This document shows, in pieces, positions 1-8,838 of a stretch of DNA of 64,000 nt. The notes beneath the pieces were generated by a model, which was not told the DNA's origin, ran no database searches, and worked only from the letters and a program-made list of their open reading frames with translations. Location: positions 558,001 to 622,000 of the forward strand of contig NZ_KZ857173.1 of assembly GCF_003350925.1 (NCBI RefSeq), written 5' to 3'. The first letter of the stretch is position 1. Every line of letters begins with the position of its first letter. This DNA is from Dyella tabacisoli. GTDB lineage: Bacteria; Pseudomonadota; Gammaproteobacteria; Xanthomonadales; Rhodanobacteraceae. A program made the position numbers and the translations under genes.

Positions 1-1003
1 TACGCAGCAAATCTTGATGCAGCGCAGCCGAGTCGGCTTTGCCGCCATTGCTACCCTTGCCGGCGGCGGTCGCGCCACCGTCTTTTGCCGGCACCAGGGC
101 CAGGCGATCGGAGGTATTGGCGCTCTTGGTCGGCGCCGAGGAAGCGGATGGACGGGTACCGGCGTCGGCCACCGTGGTCGGCACCTTGGCCGCACCGGCA
201 CGCCAGTCGCTGTTTTGACGGCTTACTTCGGCCATGGCTGCGGCAGTGGCCAGCGCCTGGGCATCCTCTTTACTGGGCACGCGTAGTACGGCGCCGGTTT
301 TCAGCGCATTGATATTGTCGCGATAGAAGGCATCCGGGTTGGCTTGCTTCAGCGCGACCAGCATCTGATTGACATCGACCCCGGCCGGCGCGACGCGGCG
401 GGCGATGCCGGACAAGGTCTGGCCACGCTCGACCGGACCCAGCTTGCCATCGCCAGCGCTCTCGGCGGGTGCGGTGGCGGATTTCGCTGCCGCAGGTGCT
501 TTGCGACTGCGGGTAACGGTCGTGTCGGCATCCGCTGCCGGCGCAGCCTGGCGCGGTGTACGCGTATGCGTCGGGGCGGCTGTGGGCGCACGGGCGATCG
601 GGGCCTGTGCTGGCGTAGACGGCGGATCGAGCAAGACGGTGAATTCACGCACGCTCTTGTTGGCGCCGCTATTCACTTCAACCAATAAATCCAGATAAGG
701 GTCGTTGATCGGTGCGCTACTGGTAACCCGGATCACTTTCTTGCCGTTGGCGCCATCGACCACACTGAATTGCAACAGGACCGTGGGCGCGGCGATGTTG
801 GCCTGGGCAAAGGCGTCACTGGAAGCCAGCTTGGCCGTGAGATTCTGCAGCTCAGCCGGATTCTCGGGATTGAGCGGAATCTCGGCCAGCAAAGGCTGAC
901 CCAGTGCGGATTTGATCTGGATCTGGCCCAATTCCAGCGCTACTGCCTGACTGCTACCCAATGCAAGCGCCAGCAGCACCGACAGCTTCAACGAACGATT
1001 CAT
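1..1003 (-). CDS. fimV: FimV-type pilus assembly / peptidoglycan-binding protein, N-terminal part (cut by window edge)
   Basis: About 334 residues are visible and the frame stays open to the left edge. The ATG at 1003 opens a signal peptide (MNRSLKLSVLLALALGSSQ) followed by LELGQIQIKSALGQPLLAEI, the typical FimV N-terminal domain. An Ala/Pro-rich linker follows, then a LysM-like stretch beginning GPVERGQTLSGIARRV at about residue 189. FimV proteins are inner-membrane proteins that bind peptidoglycan and help assemble the type IV pilus machinery and polar complexes. The gene lies downstream of asd on the same strand, an order I know from xanthomonads. The C-terminal cytoplasmic part lies outside the window. 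Confidence 0.9.
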   Translation of the reverse strand, partial: MNRSLKLSVLLALALGSSQAVALELGQIQIKSALGQPLLAEIPLNPENPAELQNLTAKLASSDAFAQANIAAPTVLLQFSVVDGANGKKVIRVTSSAPINDPYLDLLVEVNSGANKSVREFTVLLDPPSTPAQAPIARAPTAAPTHTRTPRQAAPAADADTTVTRSRKAPAAAKSATAPAESAGDGKLGPVERGQTLSGIARRVAPAGVDVNQMLVALKQANPDAFYRDNINALKTGAVLRVPSKEDAQALATAAAMAEVSRQNSDWRAGAAKVPTTVADAGTRPSASSAPTKSANTSDRLALVPAKDGGATAAGKGSNGGKADSAALHQDLLR

Positions 1004-1043
1004 CGCTTGCTCCCCCGAACGACCCCATGACGTTTCTTGTAGA

Positions 1044-1065
1044 TCGCCGCCAATAGCGGCGGCGA
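1044..1065. other. GC-rich hairpin between the small periplasmic gene and fimV
   Basis: TCGCCGCC and GGCGGCGA form a perfect 8-bp stem around a 6-base loop in the 154-bp gap. There is no T-run, so it is at most a weak attenuator ahead of fimV or a transcript-stabilising stem. Confidence 0.35.
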
Positions 1066-1157
1066 CCCGGAACGAGGCGTCACTTTAGTTAGATAAAAGC
1101 CAATCAACAATAGCCGTGGCCGATGTTTACACTACATTGCTGCAGCGCATTCTCCCT

Positions 1158-1454
1158 TCAGTGGCGTCCTTGGCCTGCATCGGGGGCGGCGTTCAACGCA
1201 CTTAGCTGTTTTCGTAAATCGGCCATAGTGCGGTCCTGCTGCTGCAACCGCTGGTCGGTCTCCCGACTCTTCGCTTCTTGTACTTTCACGTCCTGGCGCA
1301 GTTGCTCGATCTCGGCGTTGCGCTGGGCCAACTGCTGTTCGATCTTCGCCTGCTTGGCGCTGGATACGGGCTTGGATGCCCCATCCGCCCAGGCGGCACC
1401 CACCACGCACAAGCCAAACACCAAGCCGGCAAGCTTCATTACGGTGAATCTCAT
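1158..1454 (-). CDS. Small exported coiled-coil protein of unknown function
   Basis: About 98 residues. The N-terminus MRFTVMKLAGLVFGLCVVG resembles a signal peptide ending near AWA. The mature part is a charged heptad-like helix (KIEQQLAQRNAEIEQL and RETDQRLQQQDRTMADLRK), so a periplasmic coiled coil is likely. I chose the ATG at 1454 because GAGG lies 11 bases upstream; an in-frame ATG at 1439 is the alternative. An upstream start at 1487 would overlap the end of asd. The gene follows asd closely and precedes fimV on the same strand. No function can be read from the sequence. Confidence 0.6.
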   Translation of the reverse strand: MRFTVMKLAGLVFGLCVVGAAWADGASKPVSSAKQAKIEQQLAQRNAEIEQLRQDVKVQEAKSRETDQRLQQQDRTMADLRKQLSALNAAPDAGQGRH

Positions 1455-1470
1455 GTAAAGATCATCCTCA

Positions 1471-2499
1471 TTAAAGGTAGGCTTCAATCAAGTGCTCTGC
1501 GATCTGCACGGCGTTCAACGCGGCGCCTTTGCGGATATTGTCGGCAACCACCCATAGGTTCAGGCCGTGTTCGTGCGAAATATCCTCGCGGATACGGCCG
1601 ACGAATACCGGATCGTGGCCGGCCGCGTCGCCCACCGGGGTCGGGTAGCCGCCGGCCTTGCGCTCGTCCTGTACCACGACACCCTCGGCGCGCTCCAACA
1701 GCTCGCGCGCCTGTTCGGCGGTGATCTTGTCGCGGGTTTCGATGTGTACGGCCTCGGCATGGCCGTAGAACACCGGCACGCGCACCGCCGTCGGGTTCAC
1801 CTGGATGGAGTCGTCCTCCAAGATCTTGCGCGTCTCCCACACCATCTTCATTTCTTCCTTGGTGTAGCCGTTGGGCTGGAAGTCGTCGATGTGCGGGATC
1901 ACGTTGAAAGCGATCTGTTTGGGGAATTTCTTGGTTTCCACTTCCTGGAAACCGAGCAGCGCGGCGGTCTGTTTGCCTAGCTCTTCCATGCCTGAACGGC
2001 CAGCGCCCGACACCGATTGATAAGTGGCGACATTGATTCGCTCGATGCCCACGGCGCGATGAATCGGCGCCAGCGCCACCAGCATCTGCATGGTCGAGCA
2101 ATTGGGGTTGGCAATGATGCCGCGTGCCGTGTACTGCGCGATGGCATGCGGGTTCACCTCGCTGATGACCAGCGGGATGTCGTCCTGGTAGCGAAACTCC
2201 GAGGTGTTATCGATCACCACCGCACCGGCTGCGGCGGCGCGCGGCGCGTGCTCGCGGCTGACCGAACCACCGGCCGAGAAGAATGCGATGTCCACGCCTT
2301 TGAAATCGCAATCGGCCAAGTTCTGCACGGTGATCGATTTATCGCCGAAATCGATCTTTTCGCCGGCCGAACGCTCGCTGGCCAGCAGCACCAGCTCGCT
2401 GATCGGAAACTCGCGCTCGGCGAGAATCGCCAGCAGGGTTTCGCCCACGGCGCCTGTCGCGCCAACAATCGCCACCTTGTAACTGCTCTTCTTGCTCAT
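1471..2499 (-). CDS. asd: Aspartate-semialdehyde dehydrogenase
   Basis: This 342-residue cytoplasmic enzyme reduces aspartyl phosphate to aspartate semialdehyde with NADPH, the branch point to lysine/diaminopimelate, threonine and methionine. The N-terminal Rossmann motif VAIVGATGAVGETLL (about residues 9-23) binds NADPH. The catalytic cysteine is Cys134 in NPNCST. YQSVSGAGRSGMEEL and the HIDDF region match the short Asd branch of many proteobacteria. The length is normal for the family. It is transcribed toward the small coiled-coil gene and fimV. No strong Shine-Dalgarno sequence is visible ahead of the ATG. Confidence 0.97.
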   Translation of the reverse strand: MSKKSSYKVAIVGATGAVGETLLAILAEREFPISELVLLASERSAGEKIDFGDKSITVQNLADCDFKGVDIAFFSAGGSVSREHAPRAAAAGAVVIDNTSEFRYQDDIPLVISEVNPHAIAQYTARGIIANPNCSTMQMLVALAPIHRAVGIERINVATYQSVSGAGRSGMEELGKQTAALLGFQEVETKKFPKQIAFNVIPHIDDFQPNGYTKEEMKMVWETRKILEDDSIQVNPTAVRVPVFYGHAEAVHIETRDKITAEQARELLERAEGVVVQDERKAGGYPTPVGDAAGHDPVFVGRIREDISHEHGLNLWVVADNIRKGAALNAVQIAEHLIEAYL

Positions 2500-2703
2500 G
2501 ATCCGGCTTCGGTAAGTAGATATTCAGTAGAGGAAACCGCTATCACCGCACCGATATCCGCAACAGCGGAAATCTAGCCGGGAAAGCAGGCAAAACAATA
2601 CGTAATCCGTGCTGCTGTGAGTCACATCACGCTTTGTGGCACACGGCCAGGCAGTATGCCGCATGAACTCAGGTGCCGGTATGTCCGGGGATGCCTGATC
2701 TAT
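2500..2703. other. Intergenic region upstream of asd
   Basis: These 204 bases lie between the asd start and the dehydrogenase remnant. A small stem (TCCGC/GCGGA) is present near 2555-2570. No convincing gene or promoter consensus is visible, although the asd promoter must lie here or further upstream. Confidence 0.4.
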
Positions 2704-2916
2704 TCAACGGCGTTGGCGGCTGTCCGGCCTGGGACCATGCCCCAGCGTGGCGATGAGATTATCGGCGGCCAGATGGGCCATCGCGTGGCGAGTGTCTTCG
2801 CTGGCGCTGGCAAGATGCGGGCTAAGCAAGGCATTGCTCAAGCCCAGCAGATCGGGATGCACCGCCGGCTCGCCCTCGAAGACATCCAAGGCCGCCGCGC
2901 ACAGGCGTCCTTCGCG
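2704..2916 (-). pseudogene. C-terminal remnant of a D-2-hydroxyacid dehydrogenase
   Basis: About 70 codons encode REGRLCAAALDVFEGEP followed by LLSPHLASASEDTRHAM. This is the typical C-terminal NAD-domain end of glyoxylate/hydroxypyruvate reductases, with the catalytic His in SPH. Everything before REGRL, roughly 240 residues including the GxGxxG motif, is missing. The homology stops exactly where the inverted-repeat element at 2917-2973 begins, and the only in-frame start (TTG at 2931) lies inside that repeat. A functional enzyme is not possible. A repeat-associated deletion is the likely cause. Confidence 0.8.
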
Positions 2917-2973
2917 TAAGAGCCTGTTCAAAGGCTCCCCGTGGGCTACTCGGAGACCGTAAACAGGCTCTTA
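2917..2973. repeat. 57-bp inverted-repeat element, GAACAGGCTCT family
   Basis: TAAGAGCCTGTT (2917-2928) and AACAGGCTCTTA (2962-2973) are perfect 12-bp inverted arms around a 33-base centre that is itself partly self-complementary (GGCTCC and GGAGACC). The same arm recurs singly at 8791, 11583, 12366, 16528 and 53181. It lies at the broken edge of the dehydrogenase remnant, 31 bases past the aroC stop. It resembles a REP/MITE-like interspersed repeat. No transposase is nearby. Confidence 0.7.
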
Positions 2974-3004
2974 GAGCGCAACACCCAGACTTTCTGCCTC
3001 ACAC

Positions 3005-4105
3005 TCATTGCCGTTCTGCGGGGATTCTTGGGGTGATCTGGCCGACATCGCCACATTGCGCGCGATGGCGCAGCGCATGATCCATCAGCACCAGCGCCAT
3101 CATCGCCTCGGCAATCGGCGTGGCACGAATGCCGACGCAAGGATCATGGCGCCCCTTGGTCACCACCTCGGCCGGCTCGCCGGCCAGGTTCACGCTATGG
3201 CCCGGAATCAAAATGCTCGATGTCGGCTTGAGTACGATCGAGGCGGTAACCGCCTGTCCCGTGCTGATTCCACCAAGGATGCCGCCGGCGTGATTGGAAG
3301 CAAAGCCGTCCATCGACATTTCATCGCGATGCTCGCTGCCATGCTGGGTGACCGCGGCAAAACCATCGCCAATCTCCACGCCCTTGACCGCGTTGATCGA
3401 CATCAGCGCACTGGCCAGATCGCCATCGAGCTTGCCGTAAATAGGCTCGCCCCAACCCGGCGGCACGCCATCGGCGACAACGTTGACACGCGCCCCTACA
3501 GAGTCGCCGGACTTGCGCAGCGCGTCCATCGTTTTTTCAAGCACCGGCACTTGCGCCGCGTCGGGCCAAAAGAATGGGTTCTGCTCCACCGCCGCCCAGT
3601 CGAAGGTGCTTGCCGCGATATCGCCGAGCTGCGCCAGGTAGCCACGCACACGCACGCCATAACGCGCGGCCAGCCACTTCTTGGCAATCACCGCGGCGGC
3701 CACCCGCATCGTCGTTTCGCGCGCGGACGAACGCCCGCCACCGCGCGGATCGCGGATACCGTACTTTTGCCAATAGCTGTAATCGGCGTGACCGGGACGG
3801 AAAGTGTTGACGATGTCGCCGTAGTCCTTGCTGCGCTGATCGGTATTGCGAATCAACAGCGCGATCGGCGTGCCGGTGGTCTTGCCTTCGTAAACACCGG
3901 AGAGAATTTCCACCTCGTCGGCCTCGCGCCGTTGCGAGGTGTGGCGGCTTTTACCGGTGGCGCGGCGATCGAGATCGGAGCGGAATTCCTCCTCACTGAT
4001 CGGTAACCCTGGCGGGCAACCGTCGACGACGCAGCCGATGGCCGGACCATGGCTTTCGCCGAATGTGGTGACAGTGAACAGTTTGCCGAAGGAGTTGCTG
4101 GACAC
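3005..4105 (-). CDS. aroC: Chorismate synthase
   Basis: This 366-residue enzyme makes chorismate from 5-enolpyruvylshikimate-3-phosphate and needs reduced FMN, the last common step of aromatic amino acid synthesis. Signature 1 ([18 protein letters not shown], about residues 16-33) and signature 2 ([12 protein letters not shown], about residues 123-134) are both intact, as is the C-terminal [19 protein letters not shown]. The length is normal. It is the last gene of a minus-strand run prmB, acetyltransferase, aroC, with gaps of 34 and 63 bases that suggest cotranscription. Confidence 0.97.
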   Translation of the reverse strand: MSSNSFGKLFTVTTFGESHGPAIGCVVDGCPPGLPISEEEFRSDLDRRATGKSRHTSQRREADEVEILSGVYEGKTTGTPIALLIRNTDQRSKDYGDIVNTFRPGHADYSYWQKYGIRDPRGGGRSSARETTMRVAAAVIAKKWLAARYGVRVRGYLAQLGDIAASTFDWAAVEQNPFFWPDAAQVPVLEKTMDALRKSGDSVGARVNVVADGVPPGWGEPIYGKLDGDLASALMSINAVKGVEIGDGFAAVTQHGSEHRDEMSMDGFASNHAGGILGGISTGQAVTASIVLKPTSSILIPGHSVNLAGEPAEVVTKGRHDPCVGIRATPIAEAMMALVLMDHALRHRAQCGDVGQITPRIPAERQ

Positions 4106-4168
4106 GGGGAGTCATCGCCTGGAGGAGATCGGGCACAGATTAACGCGATGATGCCCTGCCGGTCTGCG

Positions 4169-4714
4169 TCAATCGCGCTTCAAATGCCATTCGTCCGCCA
4201 GCATGACAAAGATGACGTCATCGACCCATTCACCGTGCAACTGAAAAGCTTTCACATAGTGGGCCTCCTGCCGCATACCTATGGCCCGCAACAAGGTGAT
4301 GCTCGCGTGATTGCGCGGATCGACCGAGGCATGCACGCGCCGCCGGCCTAACTCGCCAAAACTCCACGCGAGCACCGCGCGCAACGCTTCGCTCGCATAC
4401 CCTTTGCCTTGGTGGAGCGGCGCGAGGCTGATCCCGAATTCAATCGAATCGTCGGCATCCGCCGGAAAGTGCAGGCCGAGATCGCCGACCAATACATTCC
4501 CTTCACGCAAACGAATCGCCCGCTGCAACCAGCTATCGGGCGTGTTCGGCACGATGCTGGCTTGAGTCTCGATGAAGTCGCGCGCGTCGTTGATCGACGC
4601 CGGTCGCCAACCCTGAAAGCGAGCTACCGCCGGATCGGCGCGATAACTAAATAGCGCGTCGGCATCGCTTTCTTTTAGTGCATCGAGCAGCAGGCGCGAG
4701 GTGGTGAATTCCAT
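4169..4714 (-). CDS. GNAT-family N-acetyltransferase (RimJ/RimL-like)
   Basis: This protein has 181 residues with the one-domain Acetyltransf_3 layout. It starts with FTTSRLLLDAL and has an acetyl-CoA loop of the Q-x-x-G-x-G/A type in LHQGKGYASEALRAV (about residues 95-109). DPRNHASITLLRAIGM is typical of ribosomal-protein and spermidine-type acetyltransferases. The substrate cannot be told from the sequence. It sits between prmB, a ribosomal protein methyltransferase, and aroC on the same strand. A role on a translation factor is possible but is only inference. Confidence 0.85.
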   Translation of the reverse strand: MEFTTSRLLLDALKESDADALFSYRADPAVARFQGWRPASINDARDFIETQASIVPNTPDSWLQRAIRLREGNVLVGDLGLHFPADADDSIEFGISLAPLHQGKGYASEALRAVLAWSFGELGRRRVHASVDPRNHASITLLRAIGMRQEAHYVKAFQLHGEWVDDVIFVMLADEWHLKRD

Positions 4715-4748
4715 GTGAACTCAATCAGCCTCGCTGGAGATATTCAGA

Positions 4749-5672
4749 TCAAGCGCTGCGCGCCTGGGCCGCTGCCCGAATGACCTCGGCATGCTCCAAC
4801 AGATCGCGCCGCTCCAGCGCGAACACACCCATCGCGCCGACCTTGAATTCGATCCACACGAACGGCACCCGCGGCAGCAAGGCCGCCAGCGCGTGCTCGC
4901 TCTCGCCCACCTCGACGATAAGCAGGCCGTCATCGGTGAGGTATTCAGCCGCCTCGTCGAGCATGCGCAGGCAGATATCCAGGCCATCCGTGCCCGAGGT
5001 AAGGCCGAGCTTGGGCTCATGGCTGTACTCGCCCGGCAGTGCGGCGTATTCGTCTTCGGTGACATAAGGCGGATTGGAGACGATCAAATCGTAGCGACGC
5101 CCCTTAAGCCCGTCGAACAGGTCGGACTTGATCGCCTCGACCCGTCCCTCGACGTGCTGGAATACGATGTTTTCGCGCGCCAGCGACAAGGCCTCGTCGC
5201 TGATGTCGACGATATCGACCTGCCATTCCGGGTTGTATTCGGCGATCGCGATACCGATGCAGCCCGAACCGGTGCATAGATCCAAAGCGCGCTCTACATG
5301 GCGATGGTCCATCCACGGCGCAAAGCCCGACTCGATCAGCTCGGCAATCGGCGAGCGCGGTACCAGGGCGCGGCGGTCGCTCTTGAATTTCAAACCGGCG
5401 AACCAGGTCTCGCCCACCAGATAAGCCACCGGCAGGCGTTCGTTGACGCGGCGCTCGATCAGCGCCAACACGCGCTCGCGCTCTGCCGTGGTCAGCTTGC
5501 CGGCACCGTAGGCCGGCGGGATGTCCGGCGGCAGATGCAGGCTGGCCAGCACCAGATGCGTCGCCTCGTCGATCGGGTTGTCGTGGCTATGCCCAAAAGT
5601 GAGCCCGGCAGCCGAGAAGCGGCTGGCGCCATAGCGGATGAAGTCGATGATGGAGGCGAGTTCGGCAGTCAC
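4749..5672 (-). CDS. prmB: 50S ribosomal protein L3 glutamine methyltransferase
   Basis: 307 residues of the HemK/PrmB class of SAM-dependent N5-glutamine methyltransferases. An N-terminal helical domain (about residues 1-110) precedes the SAM fold with ALDLCTGSGCIGIAIA. The catalytic NPPY motif that binds the target glutamine is seen in LIVSNPPYVTEDEYAALP. The FGHSHDNPIDEATHLV segment and the length fit PrmB, which modifies L3, better than PrmC. It is the first gene of the minus-strand run toward aroC and is divergent from psd, with 92 bases between the starts. Confidence 0.92.
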   Translation of the reverse strand: MTAELASIIDFIRYGASRFSAAGLTFGHSHDNPIDEATHLVLASLHLPPDIPPAYGAGKLTTAERERVLALIERRVNERLPVAYLVGETWFAGLKFKSDRRALVPRSPIAELIESGFAPWMDHRHVERALDLCTGSGCIGIAIAEYNPEWQVDIVDISDEALSLARENIVFQHVEGRVEAIKSDLFDGLKGRRYDLIVSNPPYVTEDEYAALPGEYSHEPKLGLTSGTDGLDICLRMLDEAAEYLTDDGLLIVEVGESEHALAALLPRVPFVWIEFKVGAMGVFALERRDLLEHAEVIRAAAQARSA

Positions 5673-5764
5673 GGCGGCACAGTTCGGCTAGGGGGTTGCG
5701 AAGTATAGCGGCCGATGCCGCATGGCGAATCGGATTAATCGCGGCCGCGCTCTATACTGGGGAG

Positions 5765-6613
5765 ATGACTTTTAACGTATTCCTCCAATACATCCTGCCG
5801 CACCGCGCCTTGTCCCGTGTCGTTTACTGGGCTACCCGCTGGACCTTCGTGCCGTGGAAAAACTTTCTGATCGGCAAGATCGTGCATAGCTATCAGGTCA
5901 ATATGGCCGAGGCCGCACAACCTGATCCGCTGACCTATCAACACTTCAATGCGTTCTTTACCCGCAAGCTGCGGGCCGATGCGCGCCGGGTCGATGCCGA
6001 TCCGAACACCCTGCTCTGCCCGGCCGATGGCCGGATCAGCCAGTCGGGCGCGATTGTCGAGGGACGCATTTTTCAGGCCAAGGGCCAGGACTACACCGCC
6101 GCCGAATTGCTTGGCGATGAAGCTTCGGCCGCGCCTTATCGCAACGGCCGCTTCGCCACCGTGTACCTGTCGCCGCGTGATTACCACCGGGTCCACATGC
6201 CGCTGGCCGGTCGCTTGAAAGAAACCGTGCATGTGCCGGGGCGCATTTTCAGCGTGGCACCGTTCGCGGTGGCGGCGATTCCACGACTGTTTGCCCGCAA
6301 CGAACGCCTGGTCTGCCATTTCGAGGGCGAACATGGCCCCTTCGTCGTGGTGATGGTCGGCGCGATCCTGGTTTCCAGCGTCGCCACCGTATGGGACGGC
6401 CTGGTGATCCCACCCTACGCCAGCGGCATTCGGCGCAAATCGTTCGAAGGCCAGAACATCAACCTGGAGCGGTTCGCCGAGATGGCCCGATTCAATATGG
6501 GCTCCACCGTGATCTTGCTGTTGCCCGAAAGCCTGGGCGAACTCGATGCCCTGCAACCGCAGCAACCGGTGCAGGTCGGGCAGCGACTAGGGAGTCTGCG
6601 CACAATCGCCTAG
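5765..6613 (+). CDS. psd: Phosphatidylserine decarboxylase proenzyme
   Basis: 282 residues from the ATG at 5765, where the conserved FLQYILPHR start begins. The enzyme converts phosphatidylserine to phosphatidylethanolamine at the inner membrane. It cleaves itself at a Gly-Ser bond to make the pyruvoyl group; here the site reads FNMGSTVILLL near the C-terminus, with Met in place of the usual Leu or Tyr before GST. FATVYLSPRDYHRVHMP with the conserved His residues and CPADGRI are present. GGGGAG directly abuts the ATG, which is closer than usual. The longer frame from 5696 lacks family support. Confidence 0.95.
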   Translation: MTFNVFLQYILPHRALSRVVYWATRWTFVPWKNFLIGKIVHSYQVNMAEAAQPDPLTYQHFNAFFTRKLRADARRVDADPNTLLCPADGRISQSGAIVEGRIFQAKGQDYTAAELLGDEASAAPYRNGRFATVYLSPRDYHRVHMPLAGRLKETVHVPGRIFSVAPFAVAAIPRLFARNERLVCHFEGEHGPFVVVMVGAILVSSVATVWDGLVIPPYASGIRRKSFEGQNINLERFAEMARFNMGSTVILLLPESLGELDALQPQQPVQVGQRLGSLRTIA

Positions 6614-6729
6614 TCAATGTGACGCATTTTGTCGTTTTGTGACCTTCTTGGCGCTCTCTTGCGCAAAGCATGGCTAAGCTGTTCGCTAGCAATGCGCTCG
6701 ACTCCCCTTAAGTCACGCCGAGAAAATAC

Positions 6730-7173
6730 ATGGGCCTCCTCAGCCAACTCATTGCGATGAATCGCGCACGTCAACTCAGCAAACAGTTTCGCGACATCGA
6801 GCGCACTATCAACGCATTACCCAAGCGCGGCCGGTCACGGCTGGGTGCACTGGCGCTGCGCGAAATCGGTCAAGCCTCGCGCAGTGATTTCCCGCATATG
6901 TACGGCACGCCCCCGGATGAACGCTACGGCGCCTGGGGTCAAGGCACCACGATCGGCTTCGCTCGCGCCCGCTCGGAAAACCCCGAAGTTGCCTTGCGCG
7001 GCATCGCCTTATGGCTGGCCGTGGCCTATCACGAGACCAAAGACTCGCCTTACACCAGCCTGCAGCCGCACTATCGCCAATTGACGCGAGTGCTGCGAGA
7101 GCTGAAAGAAGCACACAGCAACGACAGCAGTGACAGCACCGACGCCTGGATGAACTCGCCCGCTGCGGCTTGA
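6730..7173 (+). CDS. Conserved hypothetical cytoplasmic protein
   Basis: 147 residues, starting MGLLSQLIAMNRARQLSKQFRDI, with no signal peptide or membrane segment. It is rich in short helices, with RGRSRLGALALREIG and a central ERYGAWGQGTTIGF segment. The C-terminal tail is Ser/Asp-rich. I do not recognise a characterised family, although I believe similar proteins occur in related bacteria. It is transcribed alone and converges on the transglycosylase gene, with a hairpin between the two ends. The 116-base gap before it holds no recognisable element. Confidence 0.65.
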   Translation: MGLLSQLIAMNRARQLSKQFRDIERTINALPKRGRSRLGALALREIGQASRSDFPHMYGTPPDERYGAWGQGTTIGFARARSENPEVALRGIALWLAVAYHETKDSPYTSLQPHYRQLTRVLRELKEAHSNDSSDSTDAWMNSPAAA

Positions 7174-7187
7174 ATCCCAGCCTTGAA

Positions 7188-7213
7188 CGCGATGGGGGAT
7201 CACCCCCACCGCG
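7188..7213. terminator. Hairpin between convergent genes (possible bidirectional terminator)
   Basis: CGCG-A-TGGGGG and CCCCCA-C-CGCG pair around an ATCA loop with one mismatch. It lies between two convergent stop codons, 14 bases past one and 8 bases before the other. There is no clear T-run on either side. Confidence 0.45.
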
Positions 7214-7221
7214 TCAGCGTC

Positions 7222-8712
7222 TCAACGGCAAGCCGGTACGCGCAGACTCTGCCCGATGCTGATGTTGTGGTGCCTCAAGCTATTCATCTTGGCCACCTCC
7301 TCCACATCCGAGCAGCCCAGCTTATTGACGATGCTGGTCAAGGTGTCGCCGCGCCTGACGGTATAGCTGCGGGGCTTGGCCGGCGCTGACGTTTTAACCA
7401 CGGTTGCCGGCATGACGGGTGCCGAGGCTACCGTCGGAAGCACTGCCGTATGCAAGTCGTTGGCAAGAATCGGCCAGGGGCCGTCGGTGCAACGCACGGC
7501 ATAAACCTTCTCCAGCATTTTGGGCACTTCCAACCGTGTACCGGCCGGCTGCGCCATCTGTGGATCGAGCCGTGGATTGAGATTGCGCAAAATGCGAAAC
7601 CAGCCGTTGCTCATGCCGCCAGCCGAACCCAGGCATACGGTGAGTTCGGACACCGAAGCCGGCCGCTTCAAAGTGATATTGCCCGGCGAAACATCGAGCT
7701 TGGGGAAACGCAGGTTATAGCTGTCGGGATGCAAGAACAGCCACGCCGCCGCCAACACTGCCGGTACATAGGCCCGCGTTTCCGGCGAAAGCTGGCTATA
7801 GATCTTCGGGTCATAGAAGCTCACCGCCGTGTTGTCGCCGACCATCCGGCGCATGCGGCCCTCGCCGCCGTTATAGGCCGCCAGGGTGAGTTCGAGATTG
7901 TTGTTGAAGATCTTGAGCTGCTCGTCCAGGTACTCCGCGTTCGCGCGCGCGGCGGCGGCCGGGTCGTAGCGCAAATCAAAGCCATCGTCATTGACCAGGC
8001 CAAAGCGCATGCCGGTGGCATACATGAACTGCAACGGCCCGGCCGCGCCGGAACGCGACACTGCATGCACCTTGCCACCGGACTCCTTAGCCATGATGCC
8101 GAACAGCACCGCCTCGGGAAGATCCTGCTTTTGGTATTCCGGCCACATCTGGTAACGCATGTATTGATAGTTGACGTAGGCCTCCATCAAATTCGGACGC
8201 CACTGGGTCAGCCACATTTCCAGCGCCGCCTTGACTGGGCCGTTCATTGCGATCAGCTCCGACAACTGCTGCCCACGCAGCAAGGTCACACTGCGCTGCG
8301 CCTCGGACAAACTGGCCGCCCCGGTCTTTCCGCCAGCGCTGCCTTCGGCTGTCCGCTCGATCGGCACGGCGCTATCGTCATCGGCAAAGAAACCACCATT
8401 CTTCAAGCGCAATAAGCGATCGAACACGGAGAAAAATCGCTGCGGGTCGCAGCCAGGCGTATTGCCGCAATGCGCGGCGGCTCCTTTCAATTGATCCAGC
8501 GCTGCCGTCAAGGTTTGCTGCGAGGCTTGGTTATCGCCCTCGCGGGCTTGCTGCAAGGCTGTCTCATAACCTTTGCTCGCCTGATCGAGCTGACCATAGA
8601 GCGCATCCACCGGAGGGGATACTTTGCCCGCGCCGGTGCCCGTGCTGGCGCAAGCACCGAGCAAGACCAACGCTGCGGCGAGTGGAAGCAGGCGAAGACG
8701 TATAGCTGGCAT
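7222..8712 (-). CDS. MltD-like lytic murein transglycosylase lipoprotein with LysM
   Basis: 496 residues. The signal peptide ends in the lipobox LLGAC with lipidation at Cys21. A helical region follows, then a family 1 SLT domain with the catalytic Glu210 in MAKESGGKVHAVS, followed by GPLQFM and LAAYNGGEGRMRR. The C-terminal 45 residues form one LysM (YTVRRGDTLTSIV to SLRVPA) that would bind peptidoglycan. Such enzymes cleave glycan strands to 1,6-anhydromuropeptides at the outer membrane. E. coli MltD carries two LysM repeats and this protein one, so I leave the symbol blank. The gene stands alone between a convergent and a divergent neighbour. Confidence 0.9.
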   Translation of the reverse strand: MPAIRLRLLPLAAALVLLGACASTGTGAGKVSPPVDALYGQLDQASKGYETALQQAREGDNQASQQTLTAALDQLKGAAAHCGNTPGCDPQRFFSVFDRLLRLKNGGFFADDDSAVPIERTAEGSAGGKTGAASLSEAQRSVTLLRGQQLSELIAMNGPVKAALEMWLTQWRPNLMEAYVNYQYMRYQMWPEYQKQDLPEAVLFGIMAKESGGKVHAVSRSGAAGPLQFMYATGMRFGLVNDDGFDLRYDPAAAARANAEYLDEQLKIFNNNLELTLAAYNGGEGRMRRMVGDNTAVSFYDPKIYSQLSPETRAYVPAVLAAAWLFLHPDSYNLRFPKLDVSPGNITLKRPASVSELTVCLGSAGGMSNGWFRILRNLNPRLDPQMAQPAGTRLEVPKMLEKVYAVRCTDGPWPILANDLHTAVLPTVASAPVMPATVVKTSAPAKPRSYTVRRGDTLTSIVNKLGCSDVEEVAKMNSLRHHNISIGQSLRVPACR

Positions 8713-8790
8713 GGAAGCATCCCTGTCTAGAAAACGACCACCATACCCGGCGTTCCCTGCCGACTCAACGAGAATACCGAACAGAGTCTA

Positions 8791-8803
8791 AGAACAGGCT
8801 CTT
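8791..8803 (+). repeat. GAACAGGCTCT motif upstream of the HerA-like gene
   Basis: AGAACAGGCTCTT lies 36 bases before the ATG at 8839, in the same orientation as the gene. It is followed by CGCTACAAT, whose TACAAT is a reasonable -10 box. It shares its core with copies at 2962, 12366, 16528 and 53181. Confidence 0.55.
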
Positions 8804-8838
8804 CGCTACAATCGCTCAATCACCCTCGGATAAACGCG

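Noticed and set aside
2590-2640. CRP-like site (TGTGA and TCACA) upstream of asd
   Set aside because: The half-sites overlap instead of having the 6-base spacer, and the position relative to asd is too far.
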